Below, piece by piece: positions 1 to 7,489 of a stretch of DNA of 44,988 nucleotides. The stretch spans positions 1 to 44,988 of the forward strand of contig JAKQFH010000079.1 in the NCBI GenBank assembly GCA_029556265.1. The letters run 5' to 3'. This DNA is from Chloroflexota bacterium. Its GTDB lineage: Bacteria > Chloroflexota > Anaerolineae > Anaerolineales > Anaerolineaceae. Each line of letters starts with the position of its first letter. Within the stretch, counting starts at the first letter, position 1. The notes under the pieces are model-generated. The model was not told where the DNA came from. It saw nothing but the letters and a program-made list of their open reading frames with translations, and did not search any database. The position numbers and the translations under genes were made by a program.

Positions 1-183
1 CGTTTGAATGGTGAGAAATTGGACAGCCCGGATATCCGCGCAGGCATCGCGTTGGTGCTGGCGGCGCTGTCCGCTAACGGCATGTCAACTATACGCAATA
101 TCACGCAAATTGAAAGAGGTTACGAGCGGATTGATCAGAAACTTGCCGCTTTGGGCGCTGATATCCGCCGCGAAAATTCGTAG
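1..183 (+). CDS. murA: UDP-N-acetylglucosamine 1-carboxyvinyltransferase, C-terminal end (partial)
   Basis: The window opens inside this gene; 60 codons remain before a TAG stop. The visible peptide carries the family's C-terminal signature, [13 protein letters not shown] followed by [18 protein letters not shown], which closes the MurA inside-out alpha/beta barrel. MurA transfers enolpyruvate from PEP to UDP-GlcNAc in the cytoplasm, the first committed step of peptidoglycan synthesis. The catalytic loop lies upstream of the window and cannot be checked. A bidirectional terminator follows directly. It could be a MurA paralogue (MurZ), which this fragment cannot separate. Confidence 0.9.
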   Translation, partial: RLNGEKLDSPDIRAGIALVLAALSANGMSTIRNITQIERGYERIDQKLAALGADIRRENS

Positions 184-200
184 ACAGCAACTGAACCCAA

Positions 201-228
201 AAAACTGAGGGCAAACGCCCTCAGTTTT
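201..228. terminator. Bidirectional rho-independent terminator between murA and trxA
   Basis: A 12-bp perfect stem (201-212 pairing with 217-228) surrounds a 4-base loop and has A runs on one side and T runs on the other. It therefore reads as a strong terminator on both strands, ending murA on plus and trxA on minus. Confidence 0.9.
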
Positions 229-249
229 TTATCAGTTCAAGAAGCCTGC

Positions 250-600
250 TTATTTGGGTTGGCTGTTGACCACATCCAGGAATTGGTCGACAATTTCCCG
301 CAGCATTGGTTCGGGAACGGCGCCCACCTGACGATGCACGATTTTACCCTTGGCAATCATCAGCATGGTTGGAATCCCTTCCACGTGATACTTGCCAGCC
401 CATTCCTGATTCTCATCCGTGTTCACCTTCGCGACAATAAGCTTGTCCGCGTAATCCTTGGCAATCTTCTCAAGAATTGGTGAAACCATCCGGCAGGGTC
501 CGCACCATGGGGCCCAGAAATCCACAATTACAGGGACGGGGGAATCCAAAACGGTTTTTTGAAAGGCGGCATCGGTGACATTGATTGGTTCGCTGATCAT
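250..600 (-). CDS. trxA: Thioredoxin
   Basis: The 116-residue product is a full-length thioredoxin, a cytoplasmic dithiol-disulfide oxidoreductase reduced by thioredoxin reductase. The active site WCGPC lies at residues 32-36, the conserved VDFWAPW strand precedes it, and the cis-proline is in GIPT around residue 77. The start was placed at the ATG at 598-600 because an AGAGGAGA ribosome site stands just upstream. An in-frame ATG ten codons earlier lacks such a site. The gene is convergent with murA and shares its terminator. No reductase gene is visible nearby. Confidence 0.95.
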   Translation of the reverse strand: MISEPINVTDAAFQKTVLDSPVPVIVDFWAPWCGPCRMVSPILEKIAKDYADKLIVAKVNTDENQEWAGKYHVEGIPTMLMIAKGKIVHRQVGAVPEPMLREIVDQFLDVVNSQPK

Positions 601-672
601 AAAAAAATCTCCTCTATTGATGAATAACAACTAGTGTACCCGCAACTTGTGTAAGAAGTGTATTAACCTTAT

Positions 673-1077
673 TCAAAACCCACCCCACCCCAATTTTTGA
701 AACAAAGGCGGCCCAAGGATAATCAGACCGACCACAATTGCGACTACAGCCGCAATGAGGACTGCTGCGGCGCCGACGTCCTTGGCGATTTGTGCCAGCG
801 GATGGCGTTCGGGGCTGGCAATGTCCAAAATTGCTTCCAACGCGGTGTTCAGGAACTCAGCCGTCCAAACGGCGCCAATAACCAGCAGAATAATTGCCCA
901 TTCGTAGCGCGATATGCCCAACCAGAAGCCGGCTCCGATTACCAAAGAGGTGGACGCCAGGTGAATCCAGGCATTTTTCTGTGTCCGAATGACATAAGCC
1001 CAACCTCTGAAGGCAAATTTGAACGAGTTGATTCGGGAAACTAAAAATCGTTTAAACGCGCCAGGTCTCTTATCCAT
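673..1077 (-). CDS. Diacylglycerol/undecaprenol kinase family membrane protein
   Basis: The 134-residue protein belongs to the DgkA family, small integral membrane kinases. In Gram-positive bacteria they phosphorylate undecaprenol to regenerate the lipid carrier for cell-wall synthesis; in Proteobacteria they phosphorylate diacylglycerol. The family core is clear: AEFLNTALEAILDIASPE, with the catalytic Glu in the NTALE helix, followed by the Mg-binding region QIAKDVGAAAVLIAA. Three hydrophobic helices are seen at about residues 43-60, 62-80 and 103-125. Given the neighbouring murA, undecaprenol is the likelier substrate, but this is inference. The start ATG at 1075-1077 leads into a basic N-terminus. 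Confidence 0.85.
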   Translation of the reverse strand: MDKRPGAFKRFLVSRINSFKFAFRGWAYVIRTQKNAWIHLASTSLVIGAGFWLGISRYEWAIILLVIGAVWTAEFLNTALEAILDIASPERHPLAQIAKDVGAAAVLIAAVVAIVVGLIILGPPLFQKLGWGGF

Positions 1078-1184
1078 GATATTTCGCAGCCGCGTTAACT
1101 ATACCCTAAATTATCGGGCTGATAACAAATTTTTGGCGCGCAAAGTCAGTTGCAAAAAATAAAATGCGTTACAATAGAAACCGC

Positions 1185-1256
1185 GCGGGTGTAGCCAAGT
1201 GGTAAGGCAGTAGCTTCCCAAGCTACCATTCGTGGGTTCGAATCCCATCACCCGCT
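1185..1256 (+). tRNA. tRNA-Gly (anticodon CCC)
   Basis: A complete cloverleaf can be folded by eye. The 7-bp acceptor stem GCGGGTG pairs with CACCCGC. The anticodon arm GTAGC-TTCCCAA-GCTAC puts CCC at 1217-1219, and the T arm contains GGTTCGAATCC. The discriminator base is T at 1256 and the CCA end is not encoded. A -10-like TACAAT stands at 1170-1175. Confidence 0.95.
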
Positions 1257-1302
1257 TTTTCTGCTGCCGCACCGTCCAATCAAGCCGGCAATAACCCAGG
1301 GT

Positions 1303-2019
1303 CTATGCGCCTTTTGAGGGATTTGTCAGGCGCGCGTTTCCGTTTGGTCGTTTATATTTTTTAAAACCCACCAACGAAATCGCGATCAAAATGAGCGAGA
1401 CTATGCTCGCAATCCACAAAACTGTTTTTGCCTGGGCGCGAACAACCTGAGCGATTTCGGTTGGCGAAACGACCCGAAGAATGAAAGGAACCGAGAGGGT
1501 GATGATGGTATCCTCCTGAACCCCTTCCGAGGTCATCATTGGGATAAGCAGATCGCCCTCAATTTTCCCATTCAGGTCTTTTCCTGCTGGCGCGTCAGAT
1601 GCCAGCACAAAGCTCGTTGGGATGAGTACCGGATCCCGACGTTCAAAAAGCGCGTTGTGTTGTATCTTGTCGCTCCATGTTTTCTCTTTGGAAATTGATG
1701 CCGCGTTTTCTTCCGCGCCAGAGCTGGGATCCGATATGGTGACTGTTACACCTTCGGAGGCCCAAAGCCCTTTGATAGACTTTCCTGCCAGGATTTCGAC
1801 ATTCGTCTGCCTGGACGCCGCCGCGAGGATAACCTGGGTCTGGTTGGGCTCTTTTGGAAAGGCGGTCAGATGCTGTTGGTAGGACTTAATCAGGGCTTCG
1901 TCCCCCAGGTAAAAAACATTGTACAGGGCAGCCAAAGCAACAACCGCCGCAATTAACCCCGCGCCCAACAAAATCATTGGCCAACTTGGCTTTTGTTTTG
2001 GGAAAGAACCGCTTGTCAT
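1303..2019 (-). CDS. Unknown protein with two transmembrane helices
   Basis: I do not recognise this 238-residue protein. It begins with a short proline- and lysine-containing tail, then a hydrophobic helix at about residues 15-36, an extracytoplasmic region of about 160 residues, a second helix near 200-222 and a short basic cytoplasmic tail. There are no cysteines or obvious catalytic motifs. The topology (inside-TM-outside-TM-inside) resembles a polysaccharide co-polymerase or a sensor without its signalling domain, but no signature confirms either. The start at 2017-2019 was chosen because CAGGAGA lies at proper distance upstream; a longer frame to 2118 has no such site. It is divergent from the PTS operon. 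Confidence 0.7.
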   Translation of the reverse strand: MTSGSFPKQKPSWPMILLGAGLIAAVVALAALYNVFYLGDEALIKSYQQHLTAFPKEPNQTQVILAAASRQTNVEILAGKSIKGLWASEGVTVTISDPSSGAEENAASISKEKTWSDKIQHNALFERRDPVLIPTSFVLASDAPAGKDLNGKIEGDLLIPMMTSEGVQEDTIITLSVPFILRVVSPTEIAQVVRAQAKTVLWIASIVSLILIAISLVGFKKYKRPNGNARLTNPSKGA

Positions 2020-2170
2020 AGAGTCTCCTGAGTATGATGGAATACTTAAATCAGAACAATTTGTTTTTTGTTGACGATGAGCAGCAAAGTATTTATAATA
2101 TGTTGCAAATCTACCCAAAATATTGTATTGTGATTATAATTGGGATTTAGAAAATTGAAGCGTTTTTGTT

Positions 2171-2180
2171 GACGCGCGTC
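2171..2180. promoter_or_regulatory. 10-bp perfect GC-rich palindrome in the divergent region before the PTS genes
   Basis: GACGCGCGTC reads the same on both strands. It lies in the 291-bp gap (2020-2310) between the divergent membrane-protein gene and the EIIA gene. A -10-like TATAAT occurs at 2135-2140 and a TTGTCT at 2254-2259. The palindrome could be an operator half of PTS regulation, but no regulator gene is nearby and the length is too short to be conclusive. Confidence 0.25.
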
Positions 2181-2310
2181 CTTTACTAAGAAGAGAATCC
2201 TGGAACTTTACTGAGTGAGGAACCAGTATCGTGGCAAATGCAGATTTGTTCTTTTGTCTAACATCTTGTATCTATTAACAATTTAGTATGCCCAAAATTA
2301 GGAGGATCGC

Positions 2311-2763
2311 TTGAATATAAAAGATTTGCTCAGGCCTAATTTAGTTGAACTCAATGTATCAGTCACGGATTGGGAAGACGCAATCCGTGCGGTCGGCAGG
2401 CTGCTGGTTGCAGACAAGGCTGTTGAACCGCGATTTGTGGACGCAATGATCCGGGTTGCCAAAGAGTTTGGGCCTTACATTGTGCTGGCGCCAGGTTTTG
2501 CAATGCCGCATGCCAGGCCCGAAGACGGCTGCATCCGTTCCAGCATGGCATTAATCACGCTGGCTAAACCTGTGGAATTTGGCAATCCCCAGAACGACCC
2601 TGTGAATGTTGTCGTCGCTTTGGCAGCTGTCGATAACCAGGGACACATTGAAGGGCTTTCTGATTTGGCGGAAGTAATGAGTGAGGATGGCATAGTCGAG
2701 AAAATTGCTGCTTCCGGCTCAGTTGGCGAAGTCCTGGCGATTATGTATCGGGAACAGGCTTAG
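2311..2763 (+). CDS. PTS EIIA component, ascorbate/SgaA-like
   Basis: The 150-residue cytoplasmic protein accepts phosphate from HPr and passes it to EIIB. It belongs to the mannitol/fructose/ascorbate EIIA fold; the phosphorylatable His67 sits in the signature APGFAMPHARPE. The start codon is TTG at 2311, fixed by GGAGGA at 2301-2306; no ATG is available in frame nearby. It opens a same-strand series of EIIA, EIIB, EIIC, transketolase, zinc ribbon, HPr and enzyme I. The true sugar is not shown by the sequence; ascorbate-type systems can also carry pentitols or unknown sugars. Confidence 0.85.
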   Translation: MNIKDLLRPNLVELNVSVTDWEDAIRAVGRLLVADKAVEPRFVDAMIRVAKEFGPYIVLAPGFAMPHARPEDGCIRSSMALITLAKPVEFGNPQNDPVNVVVALAAVDNQGHIEGLSDLAEVMSEDGIVEKIAASGSVGEVLAIMYREQA

Positions 2764-2885
2764 TTGAGAGGCTCAGAAGTTACCGGAGTATTCGTTTCAT
2801 AATTTCCTCGTAATAAGCGATTAATTTTTAGAAACTTTATCTGGATTTAATGGTTAAACAATTATGAATTAGTAAAAGGAGAATA

Positions 2886-3173
2886 ATGATTAAGGTATTC
2901 ACATTGTGCCCTCAAGGGCTTGGCAGCAGCATGATTGCCAAGATTAACGTCCAGAAAGCCCTGGACGCACTCGGTCTGGAAAGCGATATTGAATGTTCGG
3001 GTGTCGCCTCGATTGTCGGCCAAAAGTATGACATCATTGTGACCATCGAAGAAATGCGCAGCTCGTTGGAACGGGCCGATCAAAGCCGGATTGTCTATAT
3101 TTCCAATTTCTTCAAGAAAGACGAAATAGCTCAGAAGGTTGAAGCCAAGTTGAGAGAATTAAAAATTATCTGA
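2886..3173 (+). CDS. PTS EIIB component, ascorbate/SgaB-like
   Basis: This small cytoplasmic 95-residue protein carries the phosphocysteine of the permease. The N-terminal strand runs into the P-loop C8-P-Q-G-L-G-S-S-M, in which Cys8 takes phosphate from EIIA His and transfers it to the incoming sugar at EIIC. Length and fold match UlaB/SgaB. An AAAGGAG site precedes the ATG. It is separated from EIIA by 122 bp and from EIIC by about 200 bp, the latter gap holding a possible small membrane ORF. Confidence 0.88.
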   Translation: MIKVFTLCPQGLGSSMIAKINVQKALDALGLESDIECSGVASIVGQKYDIIVTIEEMRSSLERADQSRIVYISNFFKKDEIAQKVEAKLRELKII

Positions 3174-3277
3174 TCTAAATTACCAACCAAGGGCATTAAC
3201 CGATTGATGCTGCTCCGTTTGAATTGCGGTTAAGCATATCCTAAGAAGGACATGCACCCTGCAAAAAAGGAGGTGGT

Positions 3278-3373
3278 CTGAAGGATAAGGTATTTATCAA
3301 GATGCTTGCATCTGCTTTTGTGTTTACGATTTTTTTTTTGTTTCTAAATGTTTTTGATAACGAAAAGGAGTAA
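3278..3373 (+). CDS. Possible very small membrane protein between EIIB and EIIC
   Basis: A strong AAAAAAGGAGGTGG ribosome site at about 3263-3276 precedes an open frame that ends in TAA at 3371-3373, just before the EIIC start at 3376. Read from a CTG at 3278 it gives 31 residues; from the ATG at 3302 it gives 23. The peptide is a single hydrophobic helix (MLASAFVFTIFFLFLNVF) flanked by charged ends, KDK before and DNEKE after. No family is recognised. The start codon is the weak point: the spacing to CTG is short and CTG starts are rare. It may instead be a leader for EIIC translation, since its 3' end contains the EIIC ribosome site AAAAGGAG. Confidence 0.35.
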   Translation: MKDKVFIKMLASAFVFTIFFLFLNVFDNEKE

Positions 3374-3375
3374 AA

Positions 3376-4764
3376 ATGCAAATCATTCTTGATATTTTTG
3401 ATTTTATCGGCACGCAGATCCTATCCGCGTACAGTATCATCCTCGGTATTGTCGCGCTTGTCGGGCTCTTGCTGCTCAAACGCCCGGCGCACCAGGTCAT
3501 CAGCGGCGTAATTAAAACCATCGTGGGTGTCCTGATGATTGGCGCTGGCGCGGGGGTTTTGGTTGGCGGTATCGCTCCGTTGACCAATATCATTAATCAC
3601 GTGCTTGGCGTTTCAGGCGTTCTGCCTACCAACGAAGCCGCGCTTCCTTTTGCGCTTGAACGCTTTGGACAGATTGGCTCTTTGGTCATGGTTGGTGGCT
3701 TTATTCTTAACGTCATCCTTGCCAGGGTGACGAAATATAAGTTCATCTACCTGACCGGCCATATCATGCTCTATGTTTCCCTGTTTGTGGTGATTGTCCT
3801 TAATGCCACCATTGGCCTGACTGGCTGGAAACTGTGGGCGCTGGGCACCGTTGTAATGGGTCTATATTTTACCTTGATGCCTGCTCTTGTCTATCCCGGC
3901 ACCAAAGCCATCACCGGCGGTGAAAAATTCTCAGTCGGTCACACCGGCGATTTTTCCTACTGGTTTTCTTATGTAACTGGTAAATTGTTCAAGAAGAACG
4001 CCAAATCCGCCGAGGAATTCAACTTGCCCAAGGGCCTGAGCTTCTTCCGCGATACGACCTCTGGTTTGGCTGTCACCGTACTGCCACTGTATCTCATCCT
4101 GACCTTTGTCTCCTATAAGTATGTCGCTGCTGAAGTTGCCGGCTCTCAGAATCCGATTATTTTCGCGATTATGAGCTCCCTGACCTTCGCAGCCGGTATG
4201 ACCATCGTTCTGGCTGGCGTCCGTATGATGCTCGGTGAAATCATGCCCGCTTTCGCTGGTATCTCCGAGAAATTGGTCCCCGGCGCTATCCCCGCCTTTG
4301 ACTGCCCGGTCGTCTTCCCCTACGCACCGACCGCTCTGCTGTTTGGCTTCCTGGCGATGTTTGCCGGTATGATTGTGGGCACGGGTTTGCAGCTTGGTTT
4401 GCATTCGCTGTACGTGATCCTGCCTGGCGTTGTCCCCGCCTTCTTTGCCGGCGGCACTTCTGGCATTTATGGTAACGCCACCGGCGGCTGGAAAGGCGCA
4501 ATCTTTGGTCCCTTCATCATGGGTGTCGTCATGGCAATCGGTACCGGCTGGCTTATCCCCCTCACCGGTGACCTTTACAAGTCTGGCGCAACCTTTGGTG
4601 ATCCCTTCTATGCGACAGTCGGCCTGGCATTTGCCAAATGGGGCGACTTCGTTGGTAAGGGCGGCGTAATTGGTATTGTGGCAATCGCCGTCGCAGTTGC
4701 TCTCCTGGTCCTTGTCTTTGCCCTGAGTCGCAAATACAAGGAAATCGAAGGAGAAGCTAAGTAA
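3376..4764 (+). CDS. PTS EIIC permease, ascorbate/SgaT (UlaA) family
   Basis: The 462-residue protein is the membrane channel that binds and translocates the sugar while EIIB phosphorylates it. Hydrophobic segments run through the whole length. Family landmarks are AHQVISGVIKTIVGVLMIG near the N-terminus, GHTGDFSYWFSY in the middle, and the glycine-rich GTSGIYGNATGG reentrant region near residues 360-370. Length is normal for UlaA (about 465). The EIIA, EIIB and EIIC domains are all separate polypeptides, as in the E. coli ula system, but the ula catabolic genes (ulaG, ulaD, ulaE, ulaF) are absent here. A long hairpin follows the stop. Confidence 0.9.
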   Translation: MQIILDIFDFIGTQILSAYSIILGIVALVGLLLLKRPAHQVISGVIKTIVGVLMIGAGAGVLVGGIAPLTNIINHVLGVSGVLPTNEAALPFALERFGQIGSLVMVGGFILNVILARVTKYKFIYLTGHIMLYVSLFVVIVLNATIGLTGWKLWALGTVVMGLYFTLMPALVYPGTKAITGGEKFSVGHTGDFSYWFSYVTGKLFKKNAKSAEEFNLPKGLSFFRDTTSGLAVTVLPLYLILTFVSYKYVAAEVAGSQNPIIFAIMSSLTFAAGMTIVLAGVRMMLGEIMPAFAGISEKLVPGAIPAFDCPVVFPYAPTALLFGFLAMFAGMIVGTGLQLGLHSLYVILPGVVPAFFAGGTSGIYGNATGGWKGAIFGPFIMGVVMAIGTGWLIPLTGDLYKSGATFGDPFYATVGLAFAKWGDFVGKGGVIGIVAIAVAVALLVLVFALSRKYKEIEGEAK

Positions 4765-4811
4765 GCTGTTGCATTAATGCTGCTTACTTAATTCTTTTGG
4801 TAAACTAAGCC

Positions 4812-4855
4812 TTGTCGGGCACTCCTGTAATAACTTTTTTGTGAGTGCCCGACAA
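4812..4855 (+). other. Intercistronic hairpin between EIIC and transketolase
   Basis: A 13-bp perfect inverted repeat (4812-4824 with 4843-4855) has an 18-base loop containing a T run. It is followed by AAAATA rather than T residues, so it is not a standard terminator on the plus strand. It may protect or process the upstream EII message and lower downstream expression. Confidence 0.7.
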
Positions 4856-4880
4856 AAATATTATCAAGTGAGAAGAGAAA

Positions 4881-6893
4881 ATGGACGCAAAAAAACTTCA
4901 GAATGATGCCGTCAATACAATCAGGTTCCTTTCCGCGGACGCAGTTCAAAATGCAAATTCCGGACATGCGGGGTTACCCATGGGTACCGCGGCAATCGCC
5001 TACACTCTCTACAAAAAACATCTCAAGTTCAACCCCCAAAACCCTGAATGGCCAGACCGGGACCGCTTCGTGCTATCTGGCGGGCACGGTTCCATGTTGC
5101 TGTACAGCCTCTTCTACCTGACAGGTTACGACCTGACGCTCGAAGAATTGAAAAACTTCCGGCGCTGGGGAAGCCGCACGCCAGGGCATCCCGAATATGG
5201 GGTAACCCCCGGTGTGGAAATTACGACTGGCCCTTTGGGTCAGGGGTTGGCAACCGCGGTAGGTATGGCGATGGCCGAGGCGCATCTGGCGGCGGTTTAC
5301 AATCGCCCGGGGCATGAAATTATCAATCACTATACTTATGTTTTAGCGTCCGACGGCGATTTGATGGAAGGCGTTACTTCTGAGGCATGTTCCCTTGCGG
5401 GCCATCTAAGGTTGGGTAAGCTCATCGTATTCTACGATGACAACCGCATTACCATCGACGGAAGCACCGATATTTCATTCACCGAAGACCGCGCAAAACG
5501 CTATGAGGCGTATCACTGGCAGGTGCTGCATGTGCAAGATGGCAACGATATCGATGAATTGGACGCGGCGGTAAAAGCGGCTCAAGCGGACCCCAGACCG
5601 TCTATCATCATTTGCCGCACGCACATCGGGTACGGCTACCCAACCTGGCAAGACAATTCCGCTGCGCACAGCGGCATTCCCAGCAAAGAAGAACTGGAAG
5701 GCGCTAAGAAGAAACTTGGCTATCCGACAGAACCGCTTTTCTATGTTTCAGAAGAAGTCCTGGCGCATTATCGCGAGGCTGTTCCCGCAGGGGACAAGCT
5801 TGAAGCCGAATGGAACGCGCGTTTTGCAGCTTACGAGAAGGCTTACCCTGAACTTGCCGCTGAACTTAAACGCGTTCTCTCCGGCGTGTTGCCGCTTGGC
5901 TGGGAAGACAAGCTGCCCGTCTTCGAAACTTCTGCCAAGGGTATGCCCACTCGCAGCGCTTCAAACCAGGTGATTAACGCGCTGGCTGGCGTTATCCCTG
6001 AGTTGATGGGAGGGTCTGCGGATCTGACAACCTCCAATTCAACCTTCATTGAAAACACCAAAGGTTTCCAGGCTGACCATTACGATGGACGCTACATTTA
6101 TTTTGGTGTGCGCGAACACGCGATGGGCGCCATTATGAATGGCTTGGCAGTCCATAAGGGTGTGGTCCCCTTCGCTGCCACGTTCCTGGTTTTCTCAGAC
6201 TACCTTCGCCCCGCTTTGCGTCTTTCTGCTCTTTCCGACCTACCCAGCATCTGGTTATTCTCGCATGATTCTTTCAACCTTGGAGAAGACGGACCCACCC
6301 ATCAACCAGTGGAGCACCTCACGTCTTTGCGTTTGATTCCGAATCTGGTTACACTGCGCCCAGCCGACGCGAATGAAACGAGTGAGGCTTGGAGGATTGC
6401 TCTCGAACGACGGCACGCGCCGACCGCGATTGCGCTCTCCCGTCAGAATTTGCCAATCCTGGACCGCGCCAGGTTCCATTCTGCCAGCGGGACTCAAAAA
6501 GGAGCTTACGTTTTGGGCGACCTGGGCGAGGGCAAACCGCGCCTGATATTGATCGCTTCCGGCTCTGAGGTTGAATTGATTGTCCGGGCTGGCGAACAGC
6601 TTGCTTCTGAGGGAATTCCGGTCCGCCTCGTCTCCTTCCCAAGCTGGGAATTGTTCAAGGCTCAGGATCAGGCATATCGCGATAGTGTTCTCCTCCCTGA
6701 GGTTAAAGCCAGATTAATGGTAGAGGCAGCCACAAGCATTGGCTTTGAAAAGTGGGTCGGCCCTGAAGGCGATTACATCGCGATGGACCGTTTTGGGGCC
6801 TCCGCGCCGAATGCTGTGCTGTTCGGGAAATTCGGTTTTTCCCTTGAGAATGTACTCGAAAAGAGCAGAGCACTGCTCGCGAAACACGGCTAG
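4881..6893 (+). CDS. tkt: Transketolase
   Basis: The 670-residue enzyme moves two-carbon ketol units between sugar phosphates in the non-oxidative pentose phosphate pathway, using thiamine diphosphate and a divalent metal. Visible landmarks are the N-terminal HAGLPMG loop, [12 protein letters not shown], the ThDP/metal motif around [12 protein letters not shown] (followed by YDDN), and the pyrimidine-domain [14 protein letters not shown] with the catalytic glutamate. Length is normal for a one-chain transketolase. Its place between EIIC and HPr suggests that the imported sugar enters as a pentose or ketose phosphate. AGTGAGAAGAGA precedes the ATG. Confidence 0.95.
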   Translation: MDAKKLQNDAVNTIRFLSADAVQNANSGHAGLPMGTAAIAYTLYKKHLKFNPQNPEWPDRDRFVLSGGHGSMLLYSLFYLTGYDLTLEELKNFRRWGSRTPGHPEYGVTPGVEITTGPLGQGLATAVGMAMAEAHLAAVYNRPGHEIINHYTYVLASDGDLMEGVTSEACSLAGHLRLGKLIVFYDDNRITIDGSTDISFTEDRAKRYEAYHWQVLHVQDGNDIDELDAAVKAAQADPRPSIIICRTHIGYGYPTWQDNSAAHSGIPSKEELEGAKKKLGYPTEPLFYVSEEVLAHYREAVPAGDKLEAEWNARFAAYEKAYPELAAELKRVLSGVLPLGWEDKLPVFETSAKGMPTRSASNQVINALAGVIPELMGGSADLTTSNSTFIENTKGFQADHYDGRYIYFGVREHAMGAIMNGLAVHKGVVPFAATFLVFSDYLRPALRLSALSDLPSIWLFSHDSFNLGEDGPTHQPVEHLTSLRLIPNLVTLRPADANETSEAWRIALERRHAPTAIALSRQNLPILDRARFHSASGTQKGAYVLGDLGEGKPRLILIASGSEVELIVRAGEQLASEGIPVRLVSFPSWELFKAQDQAYRDSVLLPEVKARLMVEAATSIGFEKWVGPEGDYIAMDRFGASAPNAVLFGKFGFSLENVLEKSRALLAKHG

Positions 6894-6903
6894 TATTGAC
6901 AGG

Positions 6904-6933
6904 AACCGGTTTGGGCAAAAGCCTGAACCGGTT
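6904..6933 (+). other. Intercistronic hairpin between tkt and the zinc-ribbon gene
   Basis: An 8-bp perfect stem (AACCGGTT on both sides) extends to 13 pairs if two G-T wobbles are allowed (6904-6916 with 6921-6933), closed by an AAAA tetraloop. An ATATTAATTG tail follows instead of a T-tract. It resembles a processing or attenuating hairpin. Confidence 0.65.
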
Positions 6934-6964
6934 ATATTAATTGTCTGAAGAAAGGAAAAAGAAT

Positions 6965-7168
6965 ATGCCCGACAAGAAAGATTTACCGCGCACGTCCGCT
7001 CCTCAAAAAGGAGAAATCCAAGCCATCGTTTTTGGCGAAAAAGTCATTACCGTAAAAGATAAATGCTCTTGCGGCGGCGCTGTGCATGTGGAACAGGACT
7101 CTGAAACCGGCGGCAAAGTGGCGAAGTGCATCAACTGCGGCGCTGAGCTTAAATGGGGAGGCAAATAA
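6965..7168 (+). CDS. Small zinc-ribbon protein of unknown function
   Basis: The 67-residue protein has a lysine/proline-rich N-terminus and four cysteines arranged as a metal-binding ribbon: C34-x-C36 and C55-x2-C58, spaced by about 18 residues (CSCGG and CINCG). I do not recognise a named family. The ATG at 6965 was chosen because AAGAAAGGAAAAAG precedes it. It ends two bases before the HPr start, so it is almost certainly co-transcribed and may be translationally coupled with HPr. A nucleic-acid or protein-binding role is possible; nothing links it to PTS chemistry except position. Confidence 0.75.
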   Translation: MPDKKDLPRTSAPQKGEIQAIVFGEKVITVKDKCSCGGAVHVEQDSETGGKVAKCINCGAELKWGGK

Positions 7169-7170
7169 TC

Positions 7171-7440
7171 ATGGAAAGAGGAATGGTCAAAGTAATCAAT
7201 GAAGTCGGCTTGCATGCCCGACCAGCCGCGCTTTTTGTCGCCAAGGCTGCCAGCTTCAAATCGGATATCCGCATCCAAAATACCACCAAACCCGGAAAAT
7301 GGGTAAACGCCAAAAGCGTTCTCGGCGTCCTGACCTTGGGGGTGGAAAAAGACCACGAAATCGAAATTACAGCCGAAGGCGAAGATGAAGTGGAAGCTGT
7401 CAGACAAATTATTGCCCTCATTGAAAACGATTTTGCGTAA
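7171..7440 (+). CDS. ptsH: Phosphocarrier protein HPr
   Basis: The 89-residue protein shuttles phosphate from enzyme I to EIIA in the cytoplasm. His15 lies in GLHARPAA and Arg17 is present. The regulatory serine (Ser49, equal to Ser46 of other HPr proteins) lies in NAKSVLGVLTLG, so HPr-kinase control is possible, though hprK is not in the window. The ATG at 7171 was chosen over 7153 because GGGGAGG sits about ten bases before it and because it places the active histidine at the usual position 15. Confidence 0.95.
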   Translation: MERGMVKVINEVGLHARPAALFVAKAASFKSDIRIQNTTKPGKWVNAKSVLGVLTLGVEKDHEIEITAEGEDEVEAVRQIIALIENDFA

Positions 7441-7442
7441 CA

Positions 7443-7466
7443 CCGCGTTGGCGTGAGGTAACGCGG
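7443..7466 (+). other. Intercistronic hairpin between HPr and enzyme I
   Basis: A 7-bp perfect stem CCGCGTT/AACGCGG with a 10-base loop stands between the ptsH stop and the ptsI ribosome site, without a T-tract. It is the third such element in this operon and could set the HPr to enzyme I ratio. Confidence 0.5.
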
Positions 7467-7489
7467 AAAGAATGAGAAGGGAGAGCACT

